A stretch of DNA of 64,000 nt, taken from NCBI GenBank assembly GCA_963969395.1, contig OZ017797.1, positions 18,228,001-18,292,000 on the forward strand. The letters run 5' to 3'. A program made the translations under genes and the position numbers. Positions 12,350 through 24,852 of the stretch are shown here, piece by piece; within the stretch, counting starts at the first letter, position 1; each line of letters begins with the position of its first letter. The notes under the pieces were generated by a model that was given only the letters and a program-made list of their open reading frames with translations, searched no databases and had not been told where the DNA came from. This DNA is from Pseudoscleropodium purum (taxonomy: Eukaryota; Streptophyta; Bryopsida; Hypnales; Brachytheciaceae).

Positions 12350-13287
12350 ATGCAATCCATGTGCAAGCTCTGCTCTGCAACTGTCAACACAAATTCCTTG
12401 ACATGCAACTTATCACAAGGACGACGTCGAAGGCATGGATTCCATAGCCTTCCAAGTTTTCAAATTAGGGGTCCACACACTGCCCTACTTAATTCATGAA
12501 CTCATTCTGTCTAGTCGACAACACTGAAAACGTGTCAGCATGTGACAAGAGCCAATTCTGAGTCATCAATCTTAACTTAATCTTTCTTTTGCAGCCACAG
12601 GAGACAAGCAAGTACTTAACTTACACACACAGGAATCAATATTCTAAGGTAACGCGCATTGGGAAAATAAAAAACTGTGTCGTAAATGGAGCCTGGAGTG
12701 AAGAATTAATTATAAAATAGTGTCGAATAGGGTCATCACTTCAAAATTGGGCAGGTACTGACAGAAATCAAAACATGGCAAACCTGCCTGGTTTTCTCAC
12801 AATCTTTCTACCTACCTAAGCGTACTGTAAGTTAGAACCTTTTTGAGCCTCAAGAAAACAGTTATAACAACATACCCCATCCATCTCTTGCAAGAGATTT
12901 TAACCGGTAAATTGCACTCCCTCAAGTTTGTATCAAAGCCCATACGAAATCGATCAGTCCAATGCACAATTGGACCATGTACACATACCTTACAGTCCGC
13001 TTTTCATGACAGAATCCCTGTGTCATCACTGTCATCTCCAGATGGTTACTATTGCTAGGGCTAGGAAGAGCAGAGAATTCAGCAGCTGGGTTGAAGAGAA
13101 TCCCGTGGTACCGCTATTTCTTACAGGTGTTGCTGAAGTACTGCAAAAGATCGACATATCACTGTGTAAGAGTAGTAGCGAAAGTTCAGTGGTGACATGG
13201 TATCCTACATGGCAACAACGAGCTATTTTTGAATCAGCGTTGGTAGAATATCTTAAGTTTCAGAAAAAATGTGCTAACTTCACGTGA
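12350..13287 (+). other. possible small split gene, unproven
   Basis: An ATG at 12350 opens a 50-codon frame whose N-terminus is rich in Ser, Thr and Arg (QSMCKLCSATVNTNS, then GRRRRHGF), which would suit a plastid transit peptide. Farther on, a frame from about 13030 reads MVTIARARKSREFSSW followed by VEENPVVPLFLTGV after a possible acceptor CATCTCCAG, and it stays open to 13287. Acceptor and donor-like sites also bracket 12595-12646. I recognise no protein family and could not build one consistent spliced frame, so this may be non-coding. The base composition is closer to genic DNA than the region to its left. Confidence 0.2.
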
Positions 13288-13716
13288 AAGTGTGACCTCA
13301 AAAAAATAATGTACGCACGCCACCTGTAGGGTAAGCAACTCCATTGAACTTCACCAATGTGCACGAGGGCGTGGTGAAGCCCAAGTCGTGAAGATACTCT
13401 CAATGGAGTGAGTGACTAAGACTAAGAGTCGCTTCACACTGAAGTCCAAGCCAAGAAAATAAAAAATTCTGAGCATTCATTGGTTAAGTTGAACTGGTTG
13501 TTTTTTAACGATTTGCCAACGGGAGTGCTCAGAACGTTTTTGTTTTCCTGGCTTGGCTTGCTCCGAAGTACACAGCGGTCCTTATTCTACGTAAAGAACT
13601 GAGGAAATTGCCGATTGCTTACACAGGTTTCAACTGCATGTGGTGGCTTATGCTCCAGCTTACGTTCTGTCACCCCAGCTTACATACATTCGGTGAAAAT
13701 AGCATACTGCTTGCAA

Positions 13717-15966
13717 CTAAACAATGACATAGATTCCAACAAATGTTGCACACTTGCAAGATAACAAACCACCCCTACACACACAGGTCTGGATACACAT
13801 GAAGTATGCAACGGCAGAATTGTACCTGGCTGGATATAGACAAGAAGCGTAGCCTGCACACAACAAGCCCACATTCAACCGAAGTGAGGTCAGGCCACCT
13901 AAAGGAATGACCAAAGACATAGATTTTACCCAATTGCAAAAACAGAATGAGGGGGTGAGAGACATTCCTGAAGCTACCAAGTTTACAATTGGCAGGGTTC
14001 ATGTTAAAACCTGCCTTACTTGAAAGGCATAATTGCAATTGGCAAGGTTTATGTTAGAAACTATCTTACAAAAATGGCGTTGCAATTGGCAGGGTTTATC
14101 TCAGGATTTATCTTAGAAACTACTTTTATTGAATGGCATAGCAATAGGCAAGGTTCAGGGTTGGAATTCTACTAGTTTGAATGGTTCCTACTGAATTGCA
14201 GGACCAGCACAGAAACTTACTTGGGTCCAAGGAAACGACTCGAGCCGCCCCCTCGAAGTTGCAGGCTGAGGCCGGATCGGTACTATTTACATAAAACTCG
14301 TTCATAGCGTAAGAAGCATGAGAGTATCGAGTATCAGGAAGGAAGCACGTTCCATTGGCTTGAATGGCTGCGCAGTCGACTTTCCCCACACCACAGGCGA
14401 AGTCTATGGATGTTTGCAACACGGCCTCCGAAATTCCCTAGAAACAAAAGAATTCACAAACCAGCACACAAACAATCAGTCGCTTATAAGCAAACAAACA
14501 TACTCTGGAACCACAAACTCTGCATCAACAAACTCCTGAATATATACAAACTCTTGAAAACACAAACTCTTGGAACCACAAACTCTGCAATCACAACCTC
14601 TGGAACCTCAACCTCTGGGATTACAAAACTCGGCAACCACAACCTATGGAACCACAAAACTCAGCAACCCCAAACTCTGGAGCTACAACATTGATGTAAA
14701 CCCAAGCTCGACTGATGTGATTTCTGCATTCCTTACCAATTTGGCAATGCACCAGGTTCGTTGTCCCCCAGTCGAGGAATTGTTTCCCGCCGTGATATTC
14801 ACCGCATACAAGGGCGTCGAGTCATTGTTAAACATCCCGAAGTTCCGTTGCGACGACGGTCCCACATTCAGATTCTCATTATAAACCTCATACAGAAACG
14901 TATTGACCTCAATCCCGGGCCTCCCCGGCGTCCCCACTCTCGACCCAATGTGCTTCACCAAGTTCGCATTGTATATCTCCGCATTCGCCACCGAAGCCCC
15001 CACCTCGCCTGCGTCCCCAGCAGTCGGCCACCCGCTCTCACTCACGTACAGCGCGAGCTCCGAGTGATTCGCTCTCGCCAACGCCGAGTACACCGCGTCC
15101 ACTTGCGCATCGAACAAATTCGTGTATGAGAGGTTCGTGCCCGTGTCGAGCACGCCGTTACTTGTGTTGAAAAGGGCGTAGTCTAAGGAAATTGCATTCG
15201 GTTGCGCGGCGTAGGCTTTCCATGGGTACACGTTCACCATAAACGGGGACGATGTTTGTGACAAAAACGCTAGTAACGCTGAGACTTCGCTGTAAGAAGA
15301 GTTGAATTCTCCAGAAGATGGGACGTAGGACTGTGAGAGTAAGTCCATAGAGCACGGCGACGAGACTTTGATGCTCTGTACATTGTTGGCCACGAGCGCG
15401 GCGTAGAGGTTGCTCATGGCTGGGACGAGTGAGGAAGAACCTGTTGGGAAGCCTGTGAGAACCTCGTTGCCGACGCCGATGGCGATGATGTCTGTGGAGT
15501 TTAGAAATGGCAGGATTTTGGTGGTCACCCAAGTGGAAGCCGAGGTGTTGGAAGTGGCGAGATCCAGAAGCTCGGCGTTGAGGATGCCCACGATGAGCTG
15601 GATGTTGGAGGTTTGGAAGGCGCTCAGGGTTGTAGGGTCTGCGTCGTAGAGACGCACTTGGGAAATGCCGAGCGATTGAAGGAGTTGCACGGCTTGCGTT
15701 GGGGCGGGGAGGTTGTCACCGTTGCGACCGTAATTGAACCCGACGAAAGCTCCTGCAGATGCAAAGAAAGATGGATAAAGCTCATGTACACGAATTTTGC
15801 ATGAACACGAATTGTTCGTTGAAACAAGGAATTGAGTGTACCGTTTATGGAAGGTTACTTGGGAGCGAGGAGTACCTGTGGTGGAGACGAAGAAGACCAG
15901 GTATAGAGCAAGCTGCCAAGCGCAGCCATGCCTGACCCTCACCATGGAGGACTTACGAACTTGCAA
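13717..15966 (-). CDS. GH17 glucan endo-1,3-beta-glucosidase with X8 domain
   Basis: Hydrolyses beta-1,3-glucan (callose) in the wall or at plasmodesmata. The four-exon model is 15945-15876, 15752-14737, 14437-14221 and 13853-13717. All junctions are GT-AG and in frame, giving about 479 residues from the ATG at 15945; an in-frame ATG at 15966 adds seven. A signal peptide (about 1-24) is followed by AFVGFNYGRNGDNLP. The presumed acid/base is E120 in GVGNEV and the nucleophile is E262 in YVSESGWPTAG. After TWCIAK an X8/CBM43 domain (about 356-450) spans exons 2-4 and ends DPSYASC with its expected cysteines. Many NxS/T sites suggest secretion. The C-terminus after exon 4 residue LYPA is uncertain: a GTACAA donor at 13825 could splice to another exon, and no clear GPI signal is visible. 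Introns 2 and 3 carry tandem repeats. Confidence 0.88.
13986..14160. repeat. intronic tandem repeat, ~50-bp units
   Basis: CAATTGGCAGGGTTTATGTT-like units begin near 13986, 14036, 14083 and 14142, at spacings of 50, 47 and 59 bp. They fill most of intron 3 of the GH17 gene. The copies are diverged. Confidence 0.7.
14560..14692. repeat. intronic minisatellite, ~15-bp degenerate units
   Basis: Repeats of the type ACAAACTCTGGAACC and CCACAACCTATGGAA run through intron 2 of the GH17 gene, on the strand opposite the gene. Unit length varies from about 14 to 17 bp. Confidence 0.65.
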
Positions 15967-17330
15967 GGATTGCAGGTGAGCAGAATTGGTTGATCACCAC
16001 TTGAATGTTCACTTCTCTACGTACTTGCAAAAGCCAGATGCGATCCGTGAGAAAATGAAACACTCCATGGTTAGGTCACACTCGTCTAATATTACACACT
16101 GACGACAAGCACGCAACTCGTGCAGCTAGAAATGACACTCAATTCTTTCTGATGAGATTCACTTTCCATTTGTCGGTATTGATCGCACAATGAAGAGTAA
16201 CGACGACAAGTTCCAGCATCAACTACGAGCAGCATGACCCAAACCACGGCGCTAGCTACCAATTGCTAATCGAGCACACATACATATACACACACATACA
16301 AACACACAGCTGAAACTTACAAAAACGTCGCATGACAGGATTACCTGACTACGAATCTTGAGGAGAGAGGAACGATCCACTACAGCAACATAAAAAAAAA
16401 AAGCGCCCCAGCTGGCCATGGACACCCACGAGTACGTACAAACTCTCACCAGCTTCAGAAACTCACACGCGTGAGATCGAACCGACTTGCACCAATTCAG
16501 TAACCAACCAACCAACCAACCCAATTAACCAATCAACCAACCTCTATGCTTCCTGGGAATCAGGATCTGGCAACGGCAGCTTCGCTCCCTTGAACAGATC
16601 GATCTTCGTCCGATCCTCCACCCAAGCTCAAGTTGCCGGCCTTCAATCCACCAAACTCCAATTCAACCGAGCTTAAGTTGAAACGAAACGAGACCTACAG
16701 ATTGAACATCTACAACATTATTTCACAGGAGGGGACTGAGAATGGAGATAATAAATGGATCGTATCCCTCACTGGTGTGGATTTGCTGCAACAGGGAAGA
16801 GAAAACTCCAGCCCTCGGTCGACAGTCGACACGTAGTAGCTCCAGATTCTCTAGATTCCAGACTCGTACATACTGTACGAACTCTGAAACCGAATGACTG
16901 CGGGTGGCAACTTGGCAACCAGGGAGACTAGCTACGATGAAAGAAAATGGATTTGCGTTGGGAGACAATGACAAAGTTGTGTACGTTTTGTGATCAATGA
17001 AGCGCCATTCATGGAATCTATAACTAATCGAAAGCAAATGATGAATGGCAGGAATGTAAATCATGTAATGACAGTGAAGATTGAAGGAGAAAGAGAAAGG
17101 AGTGAAGGACCGTTGCGTTTTGAGAGGGAGATATTGTCAGAGAAACGGTATTGTGTCGACGTTGTACAGTATGTGCGGTTGTTGGACCCGTCGGCGTCCG
17201 GCCAGGGGATGCATTAGAAGCTGGACTCTTCAGTGGTCTCAGATTCAACCGGTTTGTTGTGTAAAGGTCCGTAGGAGGTTCATAAAGTGCCCATTTAAGA
17301 GCTGGAAATTAATTTGGGGAGGGTAGACTT
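15967..17330. other. GH17 upstream region, no gene
   Basis: This is the promoter-side flank of the GH17 gene, more GC-rich than the DNA to its right. It holds a CCAA-type simple repeat at about 16502-16543. Open frames here are short and unrecognised. No TATA box could be assigned with confidence. Confidence 0.4.
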
Positions 17331-20300
17331 CTTGAAATATTTTTCATTAAATTTTTCTTGGAAGACAGATGGAACTGGCATCTAATTCAAGTCGTTTCAT
17401 ATTTTTTGGAGCTTCATGGAATTAGTTATGAATTTTTGAAGTTGAAATACAATGGTCACTAAAAGCATCCATCTCGTGAAATGTTCACTATTTTGTACAT
17501 TTTTGGTGCAATGAGAAAGCAAAATGTACCTCTATGTTAAAGGACACTTATAGAGCCTAAAGCACTTTATAGACCTCTTACTTTACATACTTTGGTTGTA
17601 ACCCTTTGGTAATTCTTAAAGATCTCAAGCCCAATTTGGGATGAAACGTCACATGTGTTCTTGAATATTTGACATAGGAGGTGAGTGAATTGAGATATAC
17701 AATAGTGATGAAAGTTTGTATTTATGTTGGTTTGAAAGCAATGACATTGTATAGAGCTTCCAATGTGGATAAGTAATGCACTTTGTACATGTCTTGGAAG
17801 TTATTAAGTGGTCATGTACTTTGTACATTAATATGGTGATTTATTTGAGCATAATAAGGTTTAGATGCATGTTAAAGGGATTCAAACAAAAGATTCTAAT
17901 TGAAGAATTGTCAATCTTATAGTATATGCCTTCTTATACTTTAGGTGACATTGGGGTTTTTTAAGAAGCAATTTAGAGGTATGTTGGAGGCTATTTACTT
18001 TTTTAGATGATGACTTGAGATTTTGGAACAAATCCAAGTCTACAACCTAGTTTTTAAAATTTATCTTGGTTCAATAAGATGATAACCTTTGGATACAAAT
18101 ATTTATAATGATGAAAAATGTTGTCTATTCTTTATTTGACTTGCTTAGTCTAATTGTAGCCAAGAAGAACAAAAAGTATTGTTTGTTAATTCTTATTTAT
18201 ATAGGCATAGGATGTATACTCTTCTAACTAACTCATAGTGCCAATTTGTTTGTGAGAAGTGAAATGTTTGTTGTAAGCAAAAGCAAAATCCCATTGATTT
18301 TAGGTGACATGGTGTGTGTCATCAACAACTCCTTGAGACATAAATTGATCTAGCCAACAAGGCAAAAACTACTTCACTTAAGTTGTTTTTATTGGCTTTA
18401 TGATTTGTCTATTGTATTGGAGCTATCAGTGGTACTAGTATTTTGATTTCAAAGCCAAAAATGGTTGCTAAGTAGGTTTACAACAAAAAGCTAAGTATGT
18501 AGAGGTTGTTGTGTTGTGGAAAGTGCTTTTAGGATTCTAAAGTAATCCTTTTAGAAACTTTTGGGGAAGTTCGATCTTCATGTGGCACTTCTACCAAACA
18601 TCCATACGTGTTGCACCATTTTAAACAACATGCTACGCCATTTTAAACAACGTGCTTCTAAAACATTGATAAGGAAGTTGAAACATTTCTACAAGTTCTT
18701 TGATATGAAGGTCTAGATGGAAAGGTACTAGAAAATGATGATCACTATAAGAAATCCACATTTTTTTGTTACATTAGACTTTAAAAGCGGCATGTTTTTG
18801 TGAACAATAGGACGTTGGAGATTGAGAGGCAATGGGGGGTAGAATTGGAGTAGACATCATAGTGAACTATGTATATCAATGGGAAACAACATTATGTTAG
18901 GGAAAACAAATATATTCTATGACACATCCAAAAAAATGTTGGCATGTACTTTGTGACATCCAAAAATCCCGCAACAATGCCACATCAACAAGGATTTATG
19001 GTTTGACTATGGAAAAGTTTGTAGAAGTTACTAGAGACTAAATTGAAACATTGACCAAAGTTGAAAAAAACAAGGTAAGGGCAACAACATGGTAGTTTTT
19101 TGCAAATAAAATAAAATGGCACCTAACATGGCATCCAAAGAGGATGATGTGAGCACACTTTGACACCATCTAAGAATTGAAAAAAATTGACATCAACTAA
19201 AACATTAAGATGTTTTTTGAGACATTAACCAAGACATCAATTAAGATGTTTAAATGTTTTTTAGACATCAATTAAGACAAAGTCATATTCATGAGAATAC
19301 TCAAGTTTGAAATTATATTTTTTATACAACTCCAAAGTTTTATATATCCCATATGGTTTGTCTTCCTTCCTACCACCTACTTGTATAAATAGCCTTGTTT
19401 ATCTAATATCAATATATTCACAATAATTGGCTTTTCAAGCCAATATGATATATTGTGTATGGTGTATTTAGTATGGCCTATTTTGTATAGTACATGTATA
19501 TCTAAGTTGACATTGCAAATGTTTGAACATCTAAGTTGATGTTTTAAAAAATACCTAAATGTCTAAGTTGATGTCTCAAAAAATTGAGACATTCATCAAG
19601 CATGTTCAAAAAGATGTCATTTGTGATGTTTTCATGTCTATAGACATGCCGTAACACATGGCGGATGCTATTTGATGTTCTAATAAATTATTCCCATCTC
19701 ACTATTGACATCCAAAAAAACATATGTGTGTTACAACAGACATTCAAATTGACAAGAGACAAGATCTAGTGCAGTGATGATGTTAGCAAAGGCCCATATG
19801 AAAAAGTTGCTAATGTAGCATTAAGCACCCCTTTGGTGCTGACGTGGAGGCCAAGTAGCAACCACATGGCAACTTTTGAAGGCCTTTGAGGACCATGTTT
19901 TTTGTGATGTCCTCCAAAATTTTCTTGAAACTAGACCATATTTTTTTAAATTTTTCATGTTTTTTGGCATGTTCAATTTGATGCATTTTTTTAGACATCT
20001 TTGTTTAACATGGCTAACATCCAAATTAACATACTTACCGTGTTTCTTTGCTTGTCACAAAAAACGCGAGTTTTTAATAGTGGATGCAAAGGATGAAGCT
20101 AAGGGTGATGATGTTGCAAAAAAAATGTCATAGAAAGTGTTGACAATGGCACTAGCAAAATGCAATTTAGATTCTATTTGGCTTGACAATGCGAATATGC
20201 AATTTGCAACAATCATGCTTTCAATTTGAACAATATAATGGAAATTGTAAGCCTTCTTGATTGTTGAACTACTAGTAGGACATGTTATATGCTAGTCATT

Positions 20301-22400
20301 AGGATGAGTGCCACCTAACTATGATCATTAATCCTTTGTTTCCAGGCTATAATATTTTGCCAACTATTTCTAGAAAGAAATCATAAGTGTTGCCAAATTC
20401 TCTTACTTATTAAAGATTGTTACCAACAAGAGTTTTTTAGGAAAAAAAAGTTGTCACCTAATTTCATTTGTTATGCTACTTAGAATAGCCTTGAAGCTAA
20501 ATATTTGTCTCTCAGTTCAACATTGTTGCCAAATGAATTTGTCCCCCTAACTTCAAATATTGCTAGAATAGTGATGCAACAATTAATATTGAAGTCATCT
20601 ACGCTTTAGTTCTTATAAGTCCAGACAAATCACTAGGTTTGATTTATAAATATAGACTTTAATAAGTAGTAAGAGGACATCTCATTGAGGCATTGGAGCC
20701 TATGCTTGTGTTATGTAGGTCCATATCATGCAGTCACATAACATTATAGAATGAAGAAGACATCAACATATAAATGAAAAATTCATTTTTTGGTTATGAA
20801 AATCAAGTTTGACTTTCACAAATGCAAAAAAAATGTTGTCATGGTAACTGGTAATAGGAAGTGTTGATGGCCAAATTGATGTTCCAAAAGTCACTACGTT
20901 GTGGAGGTTTTTTATATCTCAAAACTATAGTGTATACTTATAATCCAAATGAAATAGTATATGAGTATAGCATATAGGACAATTGTTAGATACACAAATA
21001 TTGAACTAAAGCAAAAGTCATGAGATGTAATAGAGATTGTTGTAGATTTTGCAACTAAACCATAAAGTGGTTGAGACAAAGTATGAATGACTATGAAAAT
21101 TGGCACCAACGAAAACTCTTAAAAGGCTAGGTGATGTATTCTTATCCTTGTTTTGAAATTCACCTTCTCAATTACTAATTGCACATCAAGATTTCGTCTA
21201 AACAAAAAGAAAAATTCCAAACTACAAGAATAATTTTCACAAATATTGTTGTAGCAATGTGGTGTTTATTAGTAGAGCTTTAGAAAATAGAGAACATTGT
21301 TTTATTCCTAAAATCATCCAAACCATTGAATTATTGTTATATAGAAGTTGATTGGCCTTTGTTTTGTACTTTTTTATAAAGTAAAAGGTTTTGAATTATT
21401 AACTAGTGCTTTTATAAGTGCCAACAAAGCCCTCAAGTAGGATTGACATTTTCCAAGGCCCACTTGTATGAACAATAGTAGAAAAAACTTCTAAAAGACA
21501 ACTGCAAAGATAGGTTCTAAAACCAAGTGTCAACATACCTTAAGAAATTTGGATAAATAATAAGTTTAATTTATTTATGTTGCCTAATACAAGGTCTTAA
21601 TTAAAAATAAGCTTAGTTGTAGCATGGCTCTAAATTTAATGGTGATATTTACTCTACATTCTACTTGGAATTGGTTCATGGACTATTTGATAATTTAAGA
21701 TGTAGATTAAACTTGAAGTAGTCTTAAATATAAACTATTTTTTGAGCAAATACAAATTTGAAGTATAAAAGTGAGTAGAGTTTAAGTAAGTACAAGTTTG
21801 GAGAAAATAAAAATTTGCTACTATGGATTTGTATGACAATTTAGAACAAATTTATTTGAAATGTAACTTTTTTCATCAATTTTACCACTTCAATTTCTTC
21901 CCAAATAAGGAAATTAGCACTATAGGTTTAAAAAAAATCACCACTTCAAACATTAGATACATCTATTTATGTTGAAATCAAACATACTTAATTGCATAGA
22001 TGTTAAAACCAAATATACTTGTAGACCATCATTAGAAAATATCTTATATATTTGCAGATTGACTTTTGTGTCTTCTTCAATTTGCACTTGTGCTTCAACA
22101 TTCTAATAGATCACCTATGCCAATCATAAATTTCATTCAAGTTTTTTACAATGATCAATGACTTAGCATGCTTGAATATATGAGGATCAAATTCAAAAAC
22201 AATGAAATCTCCAAGTCAGATTTTGAAATGTTTAAGTCAACTTAAACCAATCTCAAGATGCCATGTCGCATTTTAAACAAACAAGTACAATTCAATTAGT
22301 TCTATCCTTGTAGCATTGGTACACTTTTCAAGTGAAGTACCTACTCAAGCTTTCTCACATGTAGCTTCTACTAATGCAAAGCTTCCTCTTTTATGTTCAA
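17330..22400. other. 5-kb AT-rich gene desert with TE fragments
   Basis: No gene recognised. A CACTA-type left end (CACTATAAGAAATCC) lies at 18743. A possible right end, CTAGTG, lies near 19764, but the two do not form a clear inverted pair. The LTR-promoter-like block at 19341-19390 and repeated GACATC/GATGTT sequence at 19190-19640 resemble 7366-7536. The remainder shows only AT-rich sequence with frequent stops. Confidence 0.4.
19341..19390 (+). repeat. LTR-promoter-like block, copy 2
   Basis: Nearly identical to 7487-7536: TATATCCCATATGG, then CCTTCCTACCACC, then CTTGTATAAATAG. The TATAAATAG is a good TATA box. Both copies follow AT-rich sequence with repeated GATGTT/ACATC words. Confidence 0.55.
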
Positions 22401-22420
22401 AATCCAATAAAATTATTTAA

Positions 22421-22763
22421 CTCATGAAGGACCAAGCTACGTTTTTTGAGAAACTCACTATGAATGGAGTTTTTATTTGATTTTTGCTATAATTTTCATA
22501 GAACATGTGCCTGAAGAGTAGCTTTAAGGTTTGATAATTTTCATAACTTTTCATTGCATGGTCAAAAATTTATTACATGATATGCAATTTTATTTGTTCT
22601 CAAGCAACTCAAGCAACTTCTTTAAAAATCATGTTTAAAAATAAAAAATTGAAATTGATTCTTTAGGCTTATATATATGTGAAAAGTTTTAAATCATTTC
22701 ATTGTGATTAATGAGATGAAAGTTATGAGAACTTTTAGTTTGTGGGTAGGTATGCTTTAGGGG
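22421..22763 (-). mobile_element. TTAA element, 343-bp deletion derivative (copy F)
   Basis: The left end reads CTCATGAAGGACCAAGCTAC and the right end CTTTAGGGG. TTAA lies directly outside both ends (22417-22420 and 22764-22767). The internal sequence is a shortened version of the ~0.93-kb copies, keeping both ends and a segment with GATTAATGAGATGAAAGTTA. It has no coding capacity. Its orientation matches copies D and E. Confidence 0.8.
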
Positions 22764-23380
22764 TTAATTTATGCCAAATTTCACCCTTCCGAAGGGTACC
22801 TACACACACGGCTAGTGTGAACGGAACTAACCCACCCCTGAATGAATATGACTTGGCACTTGGTAATGTCAGATGTCTGTCCAGTCGAATTGATTACCAG
22901 CAAGCCACGTCACCTCCTCTCATCTTAGAAAAGGGCTTGCGTGGCAGCAAAGGGCACCTCGGTGATGCATTTCGAGACGCGTGTCGCCAACCCTCGCACT
23001 CTGCTCTTCCCACCGTCTATAGCCCGTAAACACGCGGTTCCCATGTTCTCAAAGAGGACGACAGCAATGCTCTAGTAACATCAGTCCGTGATCATATGTG
23101 CGGAAGGCGTACATGTGACCGGATGACCGGTTGTGCCCGGCTTCGCGGTGAGAACTAGAGGAGCAGGCTATGGCGGAGTGGCACCCACTTCTTATCAGTT
23201 GCAATTAGCGTCGCGTTGTGATAAACATTTTGTTGAAGAGATCCGCGGTGGGGCGCCTGCGAAGAGAGTTCTAAGTTAGGTTTTGGTGTTCGTTGTTTGG
23301 TGTCTGCAGTGACGTTGGATTTGGTGCAGTGAAGCGGAAGTTGTAGGGTTTGGAAGGAGTGTTGCTTGGGGTTCGGAGCT

Positions 23381-23773
23381 ATGGCGCTGGAATGGGCTGC
23401 GTTAGGGGCCGTCACGGCGGCGGAGGCGTTGATACTCTTGCTTCTCACGATGCCCGGATTGGGAGGTATGCGGAAAGGTTTGATTTCGGTGGCCAGGACC
23501 GCGCTCCAGCCGTTGCTCGCCGTGGTCCCGTTGGCGCTTTTCTTGGCGCTGGAGATTTACTGGAAGTATGAGCACTTGACAGTGTGCGAGGGTCCGCAGT
23601 GTGGTCCTTTGGAGAGAGATCGCGCGTCCAAGTCGGTGATGAAGAGCCAGCGGAACGCGATTCTTGTCGCCGGAGCTTTGCTGTTGTACTGGACCCTGTA
23701 CCGCGTCACCGCCATGATGGTAAAGATGGAGCAGCTGAGCGCGCAGTTGAAGAAGATCAAGTCTTCAGATTAG
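23381..23773 (+). CDS. BAP31-like ER membrane protein
   Basis: An uninterrupted 130-residue protein starting MALEWAALGAVTAAEALILL. It belongs to the plant B-cell receptor-associated 31-like family of ER membrane proteins, thought to act in protein export or quality control at the ER. Three hydrophobic segments are visible at about residues 3-25, 37-60 and 94-113. Between the second and third lies a cytosolic-loop motif EHLTVCEGPQCGPLERDR, with the two cysteines usual for plant members. The C-terminus is a short amphipathic tail (KMEQLSAQLKKIKSSD) rather than the long coiled coil of animal BAP31; the short plant paralogues are also about 130 residues. The ATG at 23381 was chosen because the frame upstream holds no other ATG and family members start here. 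The 3' end is duplicated downstream at 24087. Confidence 0.9.
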   Translation: MALEWAALGAVTAAEALILLLLTMPGLGGMRKGLISVARTALQPLLAVVPLALFLALEIYWKYEHLTVCEGPQCGPLERDRASKSVMKSQRNAILVAGALLLYWTLYRVTAMMVKMEQLSAQLKKIKSSD

Positions 23774-24046
23774 AGGCAGACGAAATTTACTTCTGCTCGA
23801 ATTTAGTTTCTTTGGTGCCTATGTAATGATATACATGGGGTTTCTATCACCAGTAGAAGGTCCGACGCAAATTAGATGACTTGCTTTCAGGTTTTTGTGG
23901 AGGTGGTGTAGGCCAATGTGGAATCTGATGTATAGATGGAAATACTGTCCACTTTGCTCTCTTTTGGAAAGATATTTGTAAGTCTAATTTTGCCCATCTC
24001 TATGTCCTGGTGTTTTGGTCCTTTCTGTTTTTTTCTTCTCTTTTCG
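23701..24046 (+). repeat. tandem duplication unit 1: BAP31-like 3' end and UTR
   Basis: This unit runs from the RVTAMM codons of the BAP31-like gene through its stop and about 270 bp of 3' UTR. It is repeated at 24087-24446 with an offset of 386-400 bp. Confidence 0.85.
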
Positions 24047-24086
24047 GGGAATTTGTAAAAGCTTAGTTCTTGTGCTGCTCCTTGAA

Positions 24087-24446
24087 CCGCGTTACTGCCA
24101 TGATGATGAAGATGGAGCAGCTGAATTCGCAGTTGAAGAAGATCATGTCCTCAGATTAGAGGATGACCGAACTGTTTCTACTCGAAATATGTTTCTTGTT
24201 TGCCTATGTAATGCTTCGCATAGGGTTTCTATCACCAGTGTAAAGGTCCGACTCAAAGTAGATGACTTGCTCTCAGGTTTTTTGTGGAGCTGGAGGTCAA
24301 TGCAGAATCTGATGTATAGATGAAAATACTGTCCATTTCGAGCTCTTTTGGAAAGATATTTGTAAGCCTAATTTTGCCCATAATCATTGCCCTGTGTGAC
24401 TGGTATTGGTGGTGCTTGGTCCTTTCTGTTTTGTCTCCTCTTTTCG
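24087..24446 (+). pseudogene. duplicated BAP31-like 3' end, reading frame retained
   Basis: This segment repeats the last 23 codons and the 3' UTR of the gene just upstream. The duplicated tail reads RVTAMMMKMEQLNSQLKKIM then SSD and a stop. It is open, with only a few substitutions. A potential acceptor (AAAAGCTTAG) lies at about 24056-24065, so it could serve as an alternative last exon. The simpler view is a partial tandem duplication without its own start. Confidence 0.75.
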
Positions 24447-24852
24447 AGTCTTTTAGTGCATGAATAGTTAGCAGTGCTTAAATGTATTGCTGAAAGTCTT
24501 ATTATGCTCTAAAGATCATTAGGGTTCATGACTTACATTTGAGCTTCACTTCTTAGACTTCAAATTTTGTTGTGCCATCTTCCTTCAAATTTTTGTTTTC
24601 GATGACGCCCATGACTTGTTCTGGCATAGTATGGCACTTCACGAAGTTTGCTGAGCATGTCGGTGCATTTGCTGGTATGCTGTTACCTGAATGTTTTGTA
24701 GGATGTTTCCTGATGAGGAGGTTACGGTGAGAGGGACTCACGTAAGGTAGGATGACCATGACCCATTGTCGTCCCTTAGTCGTTGCACACATTTCGCTTC
24801 TCTTGACCGGATTCAAATTTTTTATTGCATTGGAACGGCAAACCAGGGATTT

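Noticed and set aside
14735..14760. Reading the GH17 exon 2 straight through to the stop at 14683
   Set aside because: It would cut the X8 domain after TWCIAKL. The GTAAGG donor there joins in frame to an exon that completes X8.
18743..19768. 1-kb CACTA element between CACTATAAG at 18743 and CTAGTG near 19768
   Set aside because: The two ends do not match beyond the first few bases and no 3-bp duplication was found, so only the left end is noted.
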